Shown here: positions 12,333 to 20,586 of the stretch, piece by piece
Layout of the letters: every line of letters begins with the position of its first letter
Position numbering within the stretch: position 1 is the first letter of the stretch
NCBI GenBank assembly: GCA_029858605.1
Contig: JAOUET010000003.1
Location: forward strand, 1 to 33,586
DNA: 33,586 nucleotides
Source: Coriobacteriia bacterium
GTDB lineage: Bacteria > Actinomycetota > Coriobacteriia > Anaerosomatales > JAENZW01
Reading direction: 5' to 3'
Program-made: the position numbers and the translations under genes
The notes under the pieces: generated by a model
Database searches by the model: none
The model's input: only the letters and a program-made list of their open reading frames with translations
Told to the model about the DNA's origin: nothing

Positions 12333-13748
12333 TCACGAGATCAACGCATCCGCGACGGTGACGTTCGTCCCGGTTCCGCTCGGCAGGAAGATCCCGCTCT
12401 CGTACAGGCCGAACATGCGGTCGAGCTCGAGGTTCATCTCGCCGACCGTGTTGTTCGAGATCGCGACCGTCGCGAGATCGCCGCGACGGCTATCCGTCGA
12501 GCCTGCCACGATCGCGACACCAGGACCGCCGGCCGCGAGTCGCTGCATCTCGCAGACCGTTACCTCGTCGATGAGGATCGAGCCGGTCGCGGTGAGCGCC
12601 GTCGTCAACTCGATGACGAGGTCGGTCTCGTCTGGAATGTTGACCGGCGAGACGACCGCGAAGCCGTGCCTGACGTAGGACGTTGTCAGGCTACCCCAGG
12701 CGACCGAGACCGTCATCGAGCCGAGCACCGTATCGGTCTGATCGCGGAACGAGATTCGCAGCGTGCCGGCAACCGCGGTCCCTTCCTGCCGAAGCCACGC
12801 CGAGAGCAGGTAGAGCGTGTCGCCCTTGAGCTTGCCGTAGGTTCCGCTCCCGTAGTTCATCCGCTGTCGGACCTTCGTCAGCGTCGAGCCGTCGCCGATG
12901 AACTTCAACGCGTACGATCCGCGCTGGGCGGTCGTGCTGCTCGCCACGTGAGTCGTCGCCGTGCCGGTCACGAGTTCCCAGCTCACCGGCACGTCGGACG
13001 CGAATACCTCGAAGTCGCTGTTCGTGAGCAGGTTCAGGCCGGGCGAGCCTCCGGCGTCCTGATCGCCGCAGGTCGCGGTCATCCGCATTGCGGTCCCGCT
13101 GCCGGCTCGCCATCGCCGATCGAGGTTCGGGAACGAACGGTCGCCAGTCACGGTCCAGACCTCGGAGCCGCTGGCGACGCCGGCGGTCTTCGTGTCCTCG
13201 GCGCATGAGAACGTCAGCGTCTCGGCCCGGAGGTACGGCTGGCCTGCGACCTTCGTCGCGAATACCACGTTGTTCTTGATGATCTTTGGAGCCTCGTCCG
13301 AGACGATGACGACCGCGTTCCCGGTGTTCGCCGCGTTGTACGAGGTCGCTCCGATCGTGAAGGACGACACCGCAACCTTCTCGCCGTCTCGGTTCATCTG
13401 AAACGCGAGCTCGCGCATCGCCTCGGGTACGGTCTTGGTCGGGAGCTTCGTGTCGGCGTCGACCATCTCGATGAGCGTCCGCTCGGCTGCGGCCTTGATG
13501 CCGACCAGCGTCCCGAGGCTGGCGTCGGCGACGATGTCCTCGTTGGCGACGGCCTGCACGAGATCGGTCGCCATCGGAAGCGTTCCGGTCGTCGAGGCGA
13601 ACACCGAGTAGATCGTGCGGACGCCGCTGGTCGCGGTCGCCGAGGTCGGCGCGATCGCCTGCTGATGCGTCCGGATCGTCTTCGCCAGGCCGAAGAGCTT
13701 CCCGAGACGCGTGAAGAGACCGCCGGTTCCCGTGAGCGTGACTGCCAT
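12333..13748 (-). CDS. Last late gene: large tail-tip or fibre-related protein
   Basis: The product has 471 residues. The N-terminus has a short hydrophobic-basic start (GGLFTRLGKLFGLAKTI), and the middle is beta-rich. From about residue 240 it has LNLLTNSDFEVF and VSWELVTGTATTH, then SYALKFIGDGS and TLYLLSAWLRQEG, which together fit a carbohydrate-binding jelly-roll module of the kind found on phage tail tips. It closes the late cluster, so it is probably a virion component that touches the host surface. No enzyme motif is seen. Confidence 0.65.
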   Translation of the reverse strand: MAVTLTGTGGLFTRLGKLFGLAKTIRTHQQAIAPTSATATSGVRTIYSVFASTTGTLPMATDLVQAVANEDIVADASLGTLVGIKAAAERTLIEMVDADTKLPTKTVPEAMRELAFQMNRDGEKVAVSSFTIGATSYNAANTGNAVVIVSDEAPKIIKNNVVFATKVAGQPYLRAETLTFSCAEDTKTAGVASGSEVWTVTGDRSFPNLDRRWRAGSGTAMRMTATCGDQDAGGSPGLNLLTNSDFEVFASDVPVSWELVTGTATTHVASSTTAQRGSYALKFIGDGSTLTKVRQRMNYGSGTYGKLKGDTLYLLSAWLRQEGTAVAGTLRISFRDQTDTVLGSMTVSVAWGSLTTSYVRHGFAVVSPVNIPDETDLVIELTTALTATGSILIDEVTVCEMQRLAAGGPGVAIVAGSTDSRRGDLATVAISNNTVGEMNLELDRMFGLYESGIFLPSGTGTNVTVADALIS

Positions 13749-13757
13749 GCGACTAGC

Positions 13758-14006
13758 CTACCAATGTCCTTTCGGGCATCGCTCGGAAGCGATGCGCCAC
13801 TTGGCCGAGAGGAAGCAGCCGCAGCCGCCTTTCGCGAGGTCGCAGCGGCTCGGCCGCTCGAGGTAGCAGCCGGACGGGCAAGCCTCGCAGATCGCGATGC
13901 GTCGAGCGACTTCCGCCGGCTCGGCCGGCTCGACTCTCGCGACCGCCTTCGCGATGCCGATCGCGCCGCCGACCGCTCGCAGCATCAGGCCGGGCCGATC
14001 GCTCAT
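13758..14006 (-). CDS. Small cysteine-rich zinc-ribbon-like protein
   Basis: The product has 82 residues from the ATG at 14006 (MSDRPGLMLRAVGGA), ATGA-coupled to the gene before it. The C-terminal half has CEACPSGC, then RCDLAKGGCGCFL.AK, then ERCPKGHW. The CGC-F.-K-...-CP.G-W ending recurs in small phage proteins near tail genes. Seven cysteines and a histidine could bind one or two zinc ions. The role is unknown. Confidence 0.7.
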   Translation of the reverse strand: MSDRPGLMLRAVGGAIGIAKAVARVEPAEPAEVARRIAICEACPSGCYLERPSRCDLAKGGCGCFLSAKWRIASERCPKGHW

Positions 14007-14812
14007 GTGACATGCACCGTCCCAGGCGACCATATGAGCGTCTCGTTCGCGGCTTGGTACGTCTGCACGTTGAACGGCAGGTAGTCGCCGACGCGTGACC
14101 GGTAGTCGATTCGGCCATCGGCGCAATATGCGACCTGCGGACCCAAGTACAGCACGCCGCTCGCGTCCGGCGTGCCGACTCGACTCACGCCGCCAGTTCC
14201 GCTCCCTGGATCGTTGTGGCAGTAGTCGTAGCCGCTCGACGCGTAGCAGCCGTCACGAATGATCCCGAGGAACCGGATCGGCAGCACGACGTACCAACGT
14301 CCCGCGGTCGGACCTTGCGACGCGGTGTCGGCTCCGAACTCGACGATCGGCACGAACTGCACGTCGCAGACGCCTCCGCTCGCCGTGAGTTCGCCGATTC
14401 CCGAAAGGCACTGATACGCACCGCAGAAGTCCGGCGCTACCTGCTGGCAGGTGTAGAACTGTCCTGAGCCGGGCGGATCTTGCCATTGACACGCACACGG
14501 GCAGTTATAGAAGCCTGTCCCGAGGTTCGCCACGGCTTCGAGTTCGATCCCACACTCGCCGCACGGCGCGAACGGATTCGGATCTGTCCTCGTGATCCGA
14601 CCTCGGCCGACCTGGCCGGAATCGATCGTCGTCTGCCCGTAGCACGGACAGATGAAGTTCGGCACGTCAGGCAGGCACTCGCACGGGTTGAACAGGATCT
14701 GGAACGATCCGCTCCAGTAGATGCCGAACTCGGTCACGCCCGGCTCGCAGCAAGGCGAGCCGCACGGGTTCGCGCCGCAGCAGCACGCCATCGCCGCGAC
14801 GATGGCAGACAT
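14003..14812 (-). CDS. Cysteine-rich tail-region protein
   Basis: The product has 269 residues with 22 cysteines. The N-terminus alone has MACCCGANPCGSPCCEP (six), followed by NPCECLPD, ICPCYG, APCGECG and NCPCACQ. The rest is a beta-rich, Gly- and aromatic-rich protein (GRWYVVLPIRFLGII, YRSRVGDYLPFNV). Neighbours are tail-tip genes, so it is probably a virion protein held by disulfides or metal ions. No known fold is recognised. Confidence 0.7.
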   Translation of the reverse strand: MSAIVAAMACCCGANPCGSPCCEPGVTEFGIYWSGSFQILFNPCECLPDVPNFICPCYGQTTIDSGQVGRGRITRTDPNPFAPCGECGIELEAVANLGTGFYNCPCACQWQDPPGSGQFYTCQQVAPDFCGAYQCLSGIGELTASGGVCDVQFVPIVEFGADTASQGPTAGRWYVVLPIRFLGIIRDGCYASSGYDYCHNDPGSGTGGVSRVGTPDASGVLYLGPQVAYCADGRIDYRSRVGDYLPFNVQTYQAANETLIWSPGTVHVT

Positions 14813-15117
14813 CAGGCCGGCACTCCGTGAAACGTGACGGTGACGCCGGCCGCGTCTGCCTTGCCGCGAATCACGTCGCCCTCGTACATCGGGAACCGCG
14901 TCGAGTCGATGAGCGTCCCGTTCGGCGCGATCGCCACGTCGTAGAGGATCGCGTTATCCGTGCCGCTTGCCCTGCCCTGCGTGCAGTGATGCAGCCGGAC
15001 GCGTCGCGTAGCCGCGGTCGTGTTCGCGATGTAGATCGCGTGCATGACCTGCCGCGAGCCGCTCGGCACGACGTAGAGCCGCTCGTCGTTCGTCGTGAGC
15101 GCAAGACTGAGCGCCAT
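14812..15117 (-). CDS. Small tail-region structural protein
   Basis: The product has 101 residues from the ATG at 15117, joined to the previous stop as TGATG. The pattern RLYVVPSGSRQVMHAIYIAN, then RVRLHHC, YDVAIAPNGTL and MYEGDVIRGKADA.GVTVT recurs in small phage proteins of the tail region and looks like a beta-sandwich. The exact role (tail tip or fibre attachment) is unknown. Confidence 0.65.
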   Translation of the reverse strand: MALSLALTTNDERLYVVPSGSRQVMHAIYIANTTAATRRVRLHHCTQGRASGTDNAILYDVAIAPNGTLIDSTRFPMYEGDVIRGKADAAGVTVTFHGVPA

Positions 15118-15911
15118 CAGATGCCTCCGTTCAAGAGCGTTCCGAACGTGCCAGGCGTCGGACCGATGCACTCCGGCCCGAGCGGCGACGGCGCCTCGAA
15201 GGTCCAGACGACATCACCTCGCGGATCGCTCGACAGTACGCCGACGACCGGACCTTTCACCGGACCGAGGATGCGAAGCCGCGACGGTGGATCGTCGAAC
15301 TCGAGCGGCTGGTCGTGGTTCCCGCTCAACTCGTAGACGTTGAACGCGACGCCGATCGGCTGCGTCGGGTTCGGCGACAGGAAGCCGCTCGCGTTGATGT
15401 ATTGCGGCGCGACCTCGTATCGGTACATGCCCGGCACGATCTCGCTCGTGCCGGTGATCGCGAGCAGCGACGCAGCACCGATCGCCGCCGACCGGCCGGA
15501 GAAGCAGAACAGCGGCGTACCGTCCTTCGCCATCATTCGGAAGAGGATCACGGTCTCGCCGACCGCGGCAGTTCCGCCGAGCTGGATCGCACGTCCTGCC
15601 GGCGAGTCGCCGAACTTGGTCGCCTGCTTTCCTCTCTCGGCGATCTCGATCCGCTTACGTTTCGCTCCCTGTCCGACCTGCACCTGCTTCCAGTTCCAGA
15701 TCCTGTAGGTGACGTTGCCCGTACCAGGCTCGAACATCTGGTCGCCAAGATCCTCGGTCAGCCGCGCGACGATCGGCCTCGGGATCTCGATGCGTTGCCG
15801 CTTCCCGTAGTCGCCGAAGCGGCCGACCATCGCGTCCGCGGCGTCGAGAGTCGCGTTCGCCTCGTCGAAGCCGAACCGGCCGACGCCTCCGCTCGTGAAC
15901 CGTACGCTCAT
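15117..15911 (-). CDS. Tail-region protein, unknown
   Basis: The product has 264 residues from the ATG at 15911, which overlaps the previous stop as ATGA; longer starts run back through that gene. No family is recognised. It has an early YRIWNWKQVQVGQG segment, then LGGTAAVGETVILFRMMAKD and MYRYEVAPQYINA, and is beta-rich. Position in the tail cluster suggests a virion protein. Its final 40 residues are Pro- and Gly-rich. Confidence 0.65.
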   Translation of the reverse strand: MSVRFTSGGVGRFGFDEANATLDAADAMVGRFGDYGKRQRIEIPRPIVARLTEDLGDQMFEPGTGNVTYRIWNWKQVQVGQGAKRKRIEIAERGKQATKFGDSPAGRAIQLGGTAAVGETVILFRMMAKDGTPLFCFSGRSAAIGAASLLAITGTSEIVPGMYRYEVAPQYINASGFLSPNPTQPIGVAFNVYELSGNHDQPLEFDDPPSRLRILGPVKGPVVGVLSSDPRGDVVWTFEAPSPLGPECIGPTPGTFGTLLNGGI

Positions 15912-16312
15912 GGGCTGAAGATCTGGAACGAGACGAACGCCTGCGTATTCGTGCCGCTCGTGATCGCCTGGGCGTAGATGTTCGTCGTCGCCGCTCGAGC
16001 GATGCACGATTCGCCGGCGTTCAGCCGGAAGAGCGATATGAGCTGCGTCATGCCGGGCGGCGCCTGCGACGTATAGCCGGTCACGCCGATCTCGATCGGA
16101 ATCGCGGTCGACAGGTTCTGGAAGTACGCGATGCCGTTCGCGGATACGTCGGTGTTCAGGTCGAGCGCCTCGGGCGTCGAGCCGATGACCTGGTTCCCGC
16201 CGGCCGAAGCCTCGCTCGCGAGATCGGCCTGGAGGGTGCTTGGCGCGAAGTAGAACTGAAAAGCGCCCTTCGCGATCTGGAGTCGATGCGTGATTGAGAT
16301 CTCGTTCGCCAT
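15908..16312 (-). CDS. Small virion structural protein
   Basis: The product has 134 residues: MANEISITHRLQIAKGAFQF, then AYFQNLSTAIPIEIGVTG, then SLFRLNAGESCIARAATTNI and AQAFVSFQIF. The order 'NL...IEIGV, LF.LNAGE, R.A...YA' is shared by many small phage structural proteins of unknown place in the virion. It follows the 295-residue gene after a 1-base gap. Confidence 0.65.
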   Translation of the reverse strand: MANEISITHRLQIAKGAFQFYFAPSTLQADLASEASAGGNQVIGSTPEALDLNTDVSANGIAYFQNLSTAIPIEIGVTGYTSQAPPGMTQLISLFRLNAGESCIARAATTNIYAQAITSGTNTQAFVSFQIFSP

Positions 16313-16313
16313 G

Positions 16314-17201
16314 TCAGGTCACCTTCAAGAAGAGCGTATCGATGTTGCGTAACTCGGTCAGGTCTGGGAACGGCTGGACGAACCGGACATCCTCGGCGGA
16401 TGACATGCCGGGCGATCCCGGTCGCGGCCCGAGCAGCGCCTCGCCGTTCATGTCGCGCATCGGAACCTGCCGCATGTGGAAGAACTGGTCGTAGACGAAC
16501 TTGTGCGCATACTGGAACTTCCGTTCCCCGATGCGGTTGACGGCCGCACCGCAGTAGAGCACGCTGCCCGGCTCGCAGTCGAGGAAGTCAGTCTCGTTCC
16601 GCTTCCAGACGAACGCGAGCAGGTTCCGCGGCTTGAACCTGCCGTCGCGGACGAGCGTGATGTTGACCTCGAACTGCCGGAGGATCATCGATACCGGGTG
16701 TCCTCCGGCGTCGATATGGGTTCCTCCGATGTTGAGCTGATCCGGGATTCCGCGAGCGTGCCGGCCGCCCGTAGCGCACTGCGCGATTATGGTCGCCCTG
16801 TCGAATGCGCGCCACGTGTCGACGTGCGACGCCGAGAGCGACGCGTTGACCTCGATGTATCCGTGAACGGCCGCATCGGTCGGCTCGTCCGGCGCCGGCG
16901 GCGGCGGTTGAACGATCGTTCCGCCTCCGGTGACCTCCTGATATTCCCAGGTCACCGACCATAGGTCGTTCTGCCCGTCGACGCGTGCGATGCTCCAGTC
17001 GGTCGCTCCGAGGCTCGTCGTGCCTGGGAACGGCTCGCCGAAGTACGGCAGACCGTACGCGCCGAAGAGTTGCGAGATCTCGTTCGGCGTCGTGAGCGGC
17101 GTCGCGGAATCCCAGACATGGAACGTACGCGTCGCCTTGAGTTTGCCCTGCGTCCTCGAGACGCTTCGGCTGCCGAGCTGTTCTACGACGTTGACGCTCA
17201 C
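16314..17201 (-). CDS. Tail-region protein, possibly distal tail component
   Basis: The product has 295 residues. The first 100 residues (RTFHVWDSATPLTTPNEISQ, then DWSIARVDGQNDLWSVTWEY) are split by a Pro-rich hinge (IVQPPPPAPDEP, near residue 100) from a second domain with FRRD-like polar stretches and FVYDQFFHMRQVPMRDMNGE. It is ATGA-coupled to the tape measure gene, the usual place of the distal tail protein, though I cannot recognise that fold here. Confidence 0.6.
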   Translation of the reverse strand: MSVNVVEQLGSRSVSRTQGKLKATRTFHVWDSATPLTTPNEISQLFGAYGLPYFGEPFPGTTSLGATDWSIARVDGQNDLWSVTWEYQEVTGGGTIVQPPPPAPDEPTDAAVHGYIEVNASLSASHVDTWRAFDRATIIAQCATGGRHARGIPDQLNIGGTHIDAGGHPVSMILRQFEVNITLVRDGRFKPRNLLAFVWKRNETDFLDCEPGSVLYCGAAVNRIGERKFQYAHKFVYDQFFHMRQVPMRDMNGEALLGPRPGSPGMSSAEDVRFVQPFPDLTELRNIDTLFLKVT

Positions 17202-18109
17202 GTGATGACCGTCCCTTGGTTCCTGAGTATCTGGAGGATCTCGCGCGCGGTGAGGACGAGGTTCGCCTGGTATCCGGCCTGCTGCATCGCCGCAGTCTGC
17301 AAGCCGCGGAGGATGTTGTTCTGCGCGAAGTTGAACATGCCTCCGATGCTGGTCGTCACGGAGTTCGCGAGACCGATCCCGGCCGCGCTCGGAGCCTGCA
17401 TCGCCGCCTTCCGTCGCGCTTCCTCCTCGGCCAGCCTCGCGGCCTCGTCGGCCTGCTTCGCCCGTATCGCCTCGACATCCTGCCTCGCCTTCTCGATGAG
17501 CAGAGCTTCCCTCGCGAGATACAGGTTGCGGCTCGTCTTCGCGTCGATCTGGTCGGCCATCTCGAGCATCTCGCTGCGCAGTTGTCGCTTCTCGTATTCG
17601 AGTTGCAACTCGCGCTTCCGGATCGGGTCCATCTCCTTCTCTATGGCCAGCATGTCGCGCAGGTTGCGCACCTCAAGCGACGCCGCTTCGGTACGGTCGT
17701 CGACCTGCTGCTTCATGGCGCGGAACCGCTCCTCTTCCGCCTTGACCGCTTCGAGCACCGCATCGCGATATCCGAGCGCCTGGCCGGTCAGGACGCCGGC
17801 GAGACCGATGATCTTCAGATATGGCGTCGGAAGCATCGCCATCGCCGTACTGACGCTCGTCACGGCGTTCGCCGTCGTCGAGTAGTCGCCCTGCGTCGCG
17901 ACTGCGACCGCCGAAAGACTTCTCGCGAACTTATTCAGTACGGCCGGATCGGTCGCGGCCGCGAACGCTCGCGACAGGCCGGACCGCTGTACGGTCTGGG
18001 TCATCCTGTCCGTCGACCGCGCGACGCTCGATTCGGCCTGGCGTAGGTTGGCCTCCAGTTGCGCCAGATCCGCCGAGATGAGGACCGAGATGAATGCCGC
18101 GTCAGTCAT
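17198..18109 (-). CDS. Tail tape measure protein, very short
   Basis: The product has 303 residues, with the start at 18109 placed right after the tail chaperone and its frameshift extension, where the tape measure gene is always found. The N-terminus (ISADLAQLEANLRQAESSVA) fits tape measures. Two hydrophobic stretches near residues 85-115 are followed by a long charged coiled coil (about 120-245, e.g. KRQLRSEMLEMADQIDAK). Tape measures span the tail at roughly 1.5 angstrom per residue, so this predicts a tail of only about 45 nm. Confidence 0.8.
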   Translation of the reverse strand: MTDAAFISVLISADLAQLEANLRQAESSVARSTDRMTQTVQRSGLSRAFAAATDPAVLNKFARSLSAVAVATQGDYSTTANAVTSVSTAMAMLPTPYLKIIGLAGVLTGQALGYRDAVLEAVKAEEERFRAMKQQVDDRTEAASLEVRNLRDMLAIEKEMDPIRKRELQLEYEKRQLRSEMLEMADQIDAKTSRNLYLAREALLIEKARQDVEAIRAKQADEAARLAEEEARRKAAMQAPSAAGIGLANSVTTSIGGMFNFAQNNILRGLQTAAMQQAGYQANLVLTAREILQILRNQGTVIT

Positions 18110-18691
18110 TGAGTAGCCGCCTCATCTCGCGATCGACGGCCGCGCGACCGCCTTCGGAGTTCTCGCCACGCAGCATATCGCACACGGCGTCGCAGACCTC
18201 CGCGAACATGTCGACCGGCATTCCCAGCGGATCGCCGAAGCCGGGCGCGTGCTTCGCGACGAACGCCGCGCTTCCGATGTAGTCCGGCCGAGTCAGGTCG
18301 TCGAACTCGCCGGACCTTTGCCGTTTCCCGGTTGCGGTTCCTCGCTCATCTCGTAGCCGACCAGCCGTTGCGCCGTGCGGATGATCTCGGCCGGCGTCAT
18401 CGAGCCGAGCGCGACCTCGACATCGGTCCCGGCATTCTTGCCGGCTCGCCTGATGATCTCGGCCGCGAACTCAAGTCGCATCGTCGCCAGCAGGAGCACT
18501 ATCGCGGTCCCGCGTCGAGTCGAATGCTCGCGAAGCGCCGCGAGCCGCTGCTCGGGCATGGCCTGCGACGTGTCCAGATCCTCGAGCACGGAGCGCCGTT
18601 CCGCGTGCCATGCCTGCTCCGTCAGGTCGATCATGTCGCGGATCGTCAGGAGTCGCAGGCAGACGCCGCCTCCGATGTCTACGGTCTTCAC
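18102..18691 (-). CDS. Frameshifted tail assembly chaperone (G-T type fusion)
   Basis: This is the long form made by a -1 slip at GGGAAAC (18323-18329). It reads the 132-residue gene up to its asparagine at codon 123 and then enters the frame that runs to TGA at 18104-18102, adding 73 residues (GEFDDLTRPDYIG, then EVCDAVCDMLRGENSE, ending RRLLND). The total is about 196 residues. In siphoviruses such a minor fusion product chaperones the tape measure during tail assembly. The stop overlaps the tape measure start by 8 bases. Confidence 0.75.
18293..18691 (-). CDS. Tail assembly chaperone, short form
   Basis: The product has 132 residues starting MKTVDIGGGVCLRLLTIRDM. Its core is helical (MPEQRLAALREHSTRRGTAI, then MRLEFAAEIIRRAGKNA). 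The zero-frame stop follows soon after the slippery site, giving the short form that is made most often. It is ATGA-coupled to the small gene before it. Position between tail tube and tape measure is the standard place for this chaperone. Confidence 0.75.
   Translation of the reverse strand: MKTVDIGGGVCLRLLTIRDMIDLTEQAWHAERRSVLEDLDTSQAMPEQRLAALREHSTRRGTAIVLLLATMRLEFAAEIIRRAGKNAGTDVEVALGSMTPAEIIRTAQRLVGYEMSEEPQPGNGKGPASSTT
18323..18329 (-). other. Programmed -1 frameshift site GGGAAAC
   Basis: In the zero frame this reads G GGA AAC, a classic X XXY YYZ heptamer, one base different from the GGGAAAG of lambda G-T. It lies 30 bases before the zero-frame stop. The -1 frame carries an ordered 73-residue extension ahead of the tape measure gene. 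Confidence 0.8.
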
Positions 18692-18942
18692 TTCGTGAGC
18701 CTCCCTCGGTTCTCGACGTGCATCTCGGCGACCGAGCCGAACGCATGCACGCGTCGCCGTAGCCTAACGTCGACAAGTTGTCGCGTCCTGTTCCGCCAGC
18801 CGACGACATGCCGAACGCGCTCGAGCGCCTCGGACTCGCTGAGATGCGGCGAGATTCCAAGTCGAGATCGCGTGCCGTCGCTGAACACGACCTCCGCGAT
18901 CCAGTCGTCTGGCGTGAGTACCGTCGTCGGCCAGAGCCTCAA
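18688..18942 (-). CDS. Small protein between tail tube and chaperone (TTG start)
   Basis: The product has 84 residues. I take the TTG at 18942, which overlaps the tail tube stop as TTGA, because upstream sequence in this frame is the shadow of that gene. The protein reads MRLWPTTVLTPDDWIAEVVF, then RLGISPHLSESEALERVRHV, and ends with a basic stretch (RLRRRVHAFGS). No family is recognised. It may be a small tail assembly factor. Confidence 0.6.
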   Translation of the reverse strand: MRLWPTTVLTPDDWIAEVVFSDGTRSRLGISPHLSESEALERVRHVVGWRNRTRQLVDVRLRRRVHAFGSVAEMHVENRGRLTK

Positions 18943-19361
18943 GTCTCGTCCCAAGTCTCGGTCGGAACCGCGCCGCCTGCTAGCGCCCAGTTGAACGATA
19001 TCGCAGCCTCGCCGGTCTTGGTGCTGCTGAGCGCGACCTCGGAAATGATTGCCGTCATCGACATCGTACAAGCGGTCGCAGCCGTAGCCGCGCCGCTGCC
19101 GCGAGCGTGCAGGTAGATCGCGTTTCCGTCCGTCTGCCAGTTCGTGACGTTGATGCCCGGCTTATTGCTCGCGGCATCCGCAAGCATGAAGCCGCCGGCC
19201 GAGCCGTTCGCGTCCCAGACGCCGAGCTTCCGACGCCGACCGGCATCGCCGAAGCCGGTGATGTCCGAGACCTGTCGCGAGAACGTGCCGTTCCAGGTGT
19301 TGAACTGCGCGAAGTGCGAGCCAAGATGTACGCCGCCGTCATTGCCAACGAGGTAGCCCAT
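18939..19361 (-). CDS. Major tail (tube) protein
   Basis: The product has 140 residues: HFAQFNTWNGTFSRQVSDIT, GFGDAGRRRKLGVWDANGSA, GGFMLADAAS, then MTAIISEVALSSTKTGEAAI and SFNWALAGG. The 'TG-F...G....' and '...V....W..SG.G...F' layout fits short tail-tube proteins of siphophages, which stack as hexameric rings. The gene lies between the tail terminator and the chaperone, the expected place. Confidence 0.75.
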   Translation of the reverse strand: MGYLVGNDGGVHLGSHFAQFNTWNGTFSRQVSDITGFGDAGRRRKLGVWDANGSAGGFMLADAASNKPGINVTNWQTDGNAIYLHARGSGAATAATACTMSMTAIISEVALSSTKTGEAAISFNWALAGGAVPTETWDET

Positions 19362-19362
19362 G

Positions 19363-19767
19363 TCAGGAACCCTTGATAGCGGTCAGTCGGAACCGCGAGG
19401 TCGTCGAGATCGCGTCGTCCTCCATCGCGGGAACGCCCCGCGATTCGGCCCGGATCACGATTCGATCATAGCCGGTAGCCGTCAGCGCCTTATCGTCGAG
19501 CAGCGTATGGAGCTTCTCGGCCGATGCCAGCGCGACGGCGACGCCGGACGTGTGAGGATGGTACTGCGTGAACTCGATCGAGAACGCCTCGCGATCGGTC
19601 CCGAACGTCTGCTCGATCCGATGGTCGACGACGCCATATACGGCCAGCGGCAGCGCCGTATCGCCCGGCGCCTCGTTGACGTAGACGCGTCCTCCGAGAC
19701 CTTGGAACCACGAGGTCGACGCGGTATCCGCGATGCCGGCCGCGATGGTGTCGAGTATCGCTTTCAT
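19363..19767 (-). CDS. Tail terminator / tail completion protein
   Basis: The product has 134 residues of the DUF3168-like type: LDTIAAGIADTAS, GGRVYVNEAPGDTALPLAVY, VVDHRIEQTFGTDREAFSIE, FTQYH, then EKLHTLLDDKAL. This fold caps the tail tube before head joining. It is ATGA-coupled to the neck protein gene. Confidence 0.75.
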   Translation of the reverse strand: MKAILDTIAAGIADTASTSWFQGLGGRVYVNEAPGDTALPLAVYGVVDHRIEQTFGTDREAFSIEFTQYHPHTSGVAVALASAEKLHTLLDDKALTATGYDRIVIRAESRGVPAMEDDAISTTSRFRLTAIKGS

Positions 19768-20219
19768 CTGATCGCACCCGTTGCCCGTCGTAGCGCCTGG
19801 CCGATGTATGCCTTCATCACGCGATCGACTCTCGGCCTGATCCTGTCAAGCGCCGGACGCAGATACGGCCGCGGAGCGATGAAGCCGCCTCCGAACTCCA
19901 GTCGCCGAGCGTATCGCAGGTTCGAGCCGAGCCGCCAGCCGAGCCGCATTCCGGCCGCGACCTTTCGGACCGTGCCTGTCTGCCACGACCGGCGGAGCGT
20001 CCCTGTCTGAACGGCCGGAGGCTGTCCCGGAGCGCTGCTCGTATACCGCAGGCCTGGATGCTTCCTGCCCGAGCCGGCATGTGAGAGGTTCTTCTTGACC
20101 TCGATCTGCGCCTCTAGGATGAGCCGCTGCGTTCCTCGAGCCGCGCCATCGATCACGGCCCGTACGAGCGTCTGCGTCGGCAGCGACCATCGAGAACCGC
20201 CAATGGAGCCGCTAGCCAC
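19764..20219 (-). CDS. HK97 gp10-like neck / tail-joining protein
   Basis: The product has 151 residues: IEVKKNLSHAGSGRKHPGLR, PGQPPAVQTGTLRRSWQTGT, then RLGSNLRYARRLEFGGGFIA and PRPYLRPALDRI. The pattern 'SAPGQPPAV.TG.LR.S' with 'YA..LE.GG...RPFL.PAL' is characteristic of this family, which sits at the head-tail joint. It overlaps the upstream gene by 8 bases. Confidence 0.85.
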   Translation of the reverse strand: MASGSIGGSRWSLPTQTLVRAVIDGAARGTQRLILEAQIEVKKNLSHAGSGRKHPGLRYTSSAPGQPPAVQTGTLRRSWQTGTVRKVAAGMRLGWRLGSNLRYARRLEFGGGFIAPRPYLRPALDRIRPRVDRVMKAYIGQALRRATGAIR

Positions 20220-20586
20220 GAGGCAGATCCTCCTCGAGCGTCGCGATCAGGTGATACAGGTTGTCGGCCGTCGACCGGTCGTCCGGCACGCGAACCGAGT
20301 CGACGCGATACGTGCGGACCTCGCTCGCGATCGTGACCGTGAGCACGTCGTTCGCCTTCAGATCCTGCGAGCCGTCGCAGTAGAGCGTCGCGCCGAAGCG
20401 GACGTTCTCGCGTCCGTACCGGAGCGACACGCCGCCTCCGCCGATCTGGAGGTAGCCGGTGATCGTCGCCGTCGTCGTGCCTGCCGTGGTCGATTGAGCC
20501 GCGCCGCCGCTCTCGTCGCGAATCCAGACCGGACGCGTCCTGGTCATCGTCCGACCATAGGCCGAGATCAGCGAGCCGATGGTCAT
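20212..20586 (-). CDS. Head closure / head-tail joining protein
   Basis: The product has 124 residues with the beta-barrel style of head closure proteins: ISAYGRTMTRTRPVWIRDES, VRFGATLYCDGSQDLKANDV, LTVTIASEVRTYRVDSVRVP, DDRSTADNLYHLIATLEE. It sits between the connector and gp10-like genes, as in other siphophages, and is ATGA-coupled. The family assignment is from order and overall pattern. Confidence 0.65.
   Translation of the reverse strand: MTIGSLISAYGRTMTRTRPVWIRDESGGAAQSTTAGTTTATITGYLQIGGGGVSLRYGRENVRFGATLYCDGSQDLKANDVLTVTIASEVRTYRVDSVRVPDDRSTADNLYHLIATLEEDLPRG

Noticed and set aside
13758..14006. Com-like zinc protein controlling mom
   Set aside because: Com is a mom-adjacent RNA-binding protein. 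This gene is far away in the tail module and its cysteine pattern differs.
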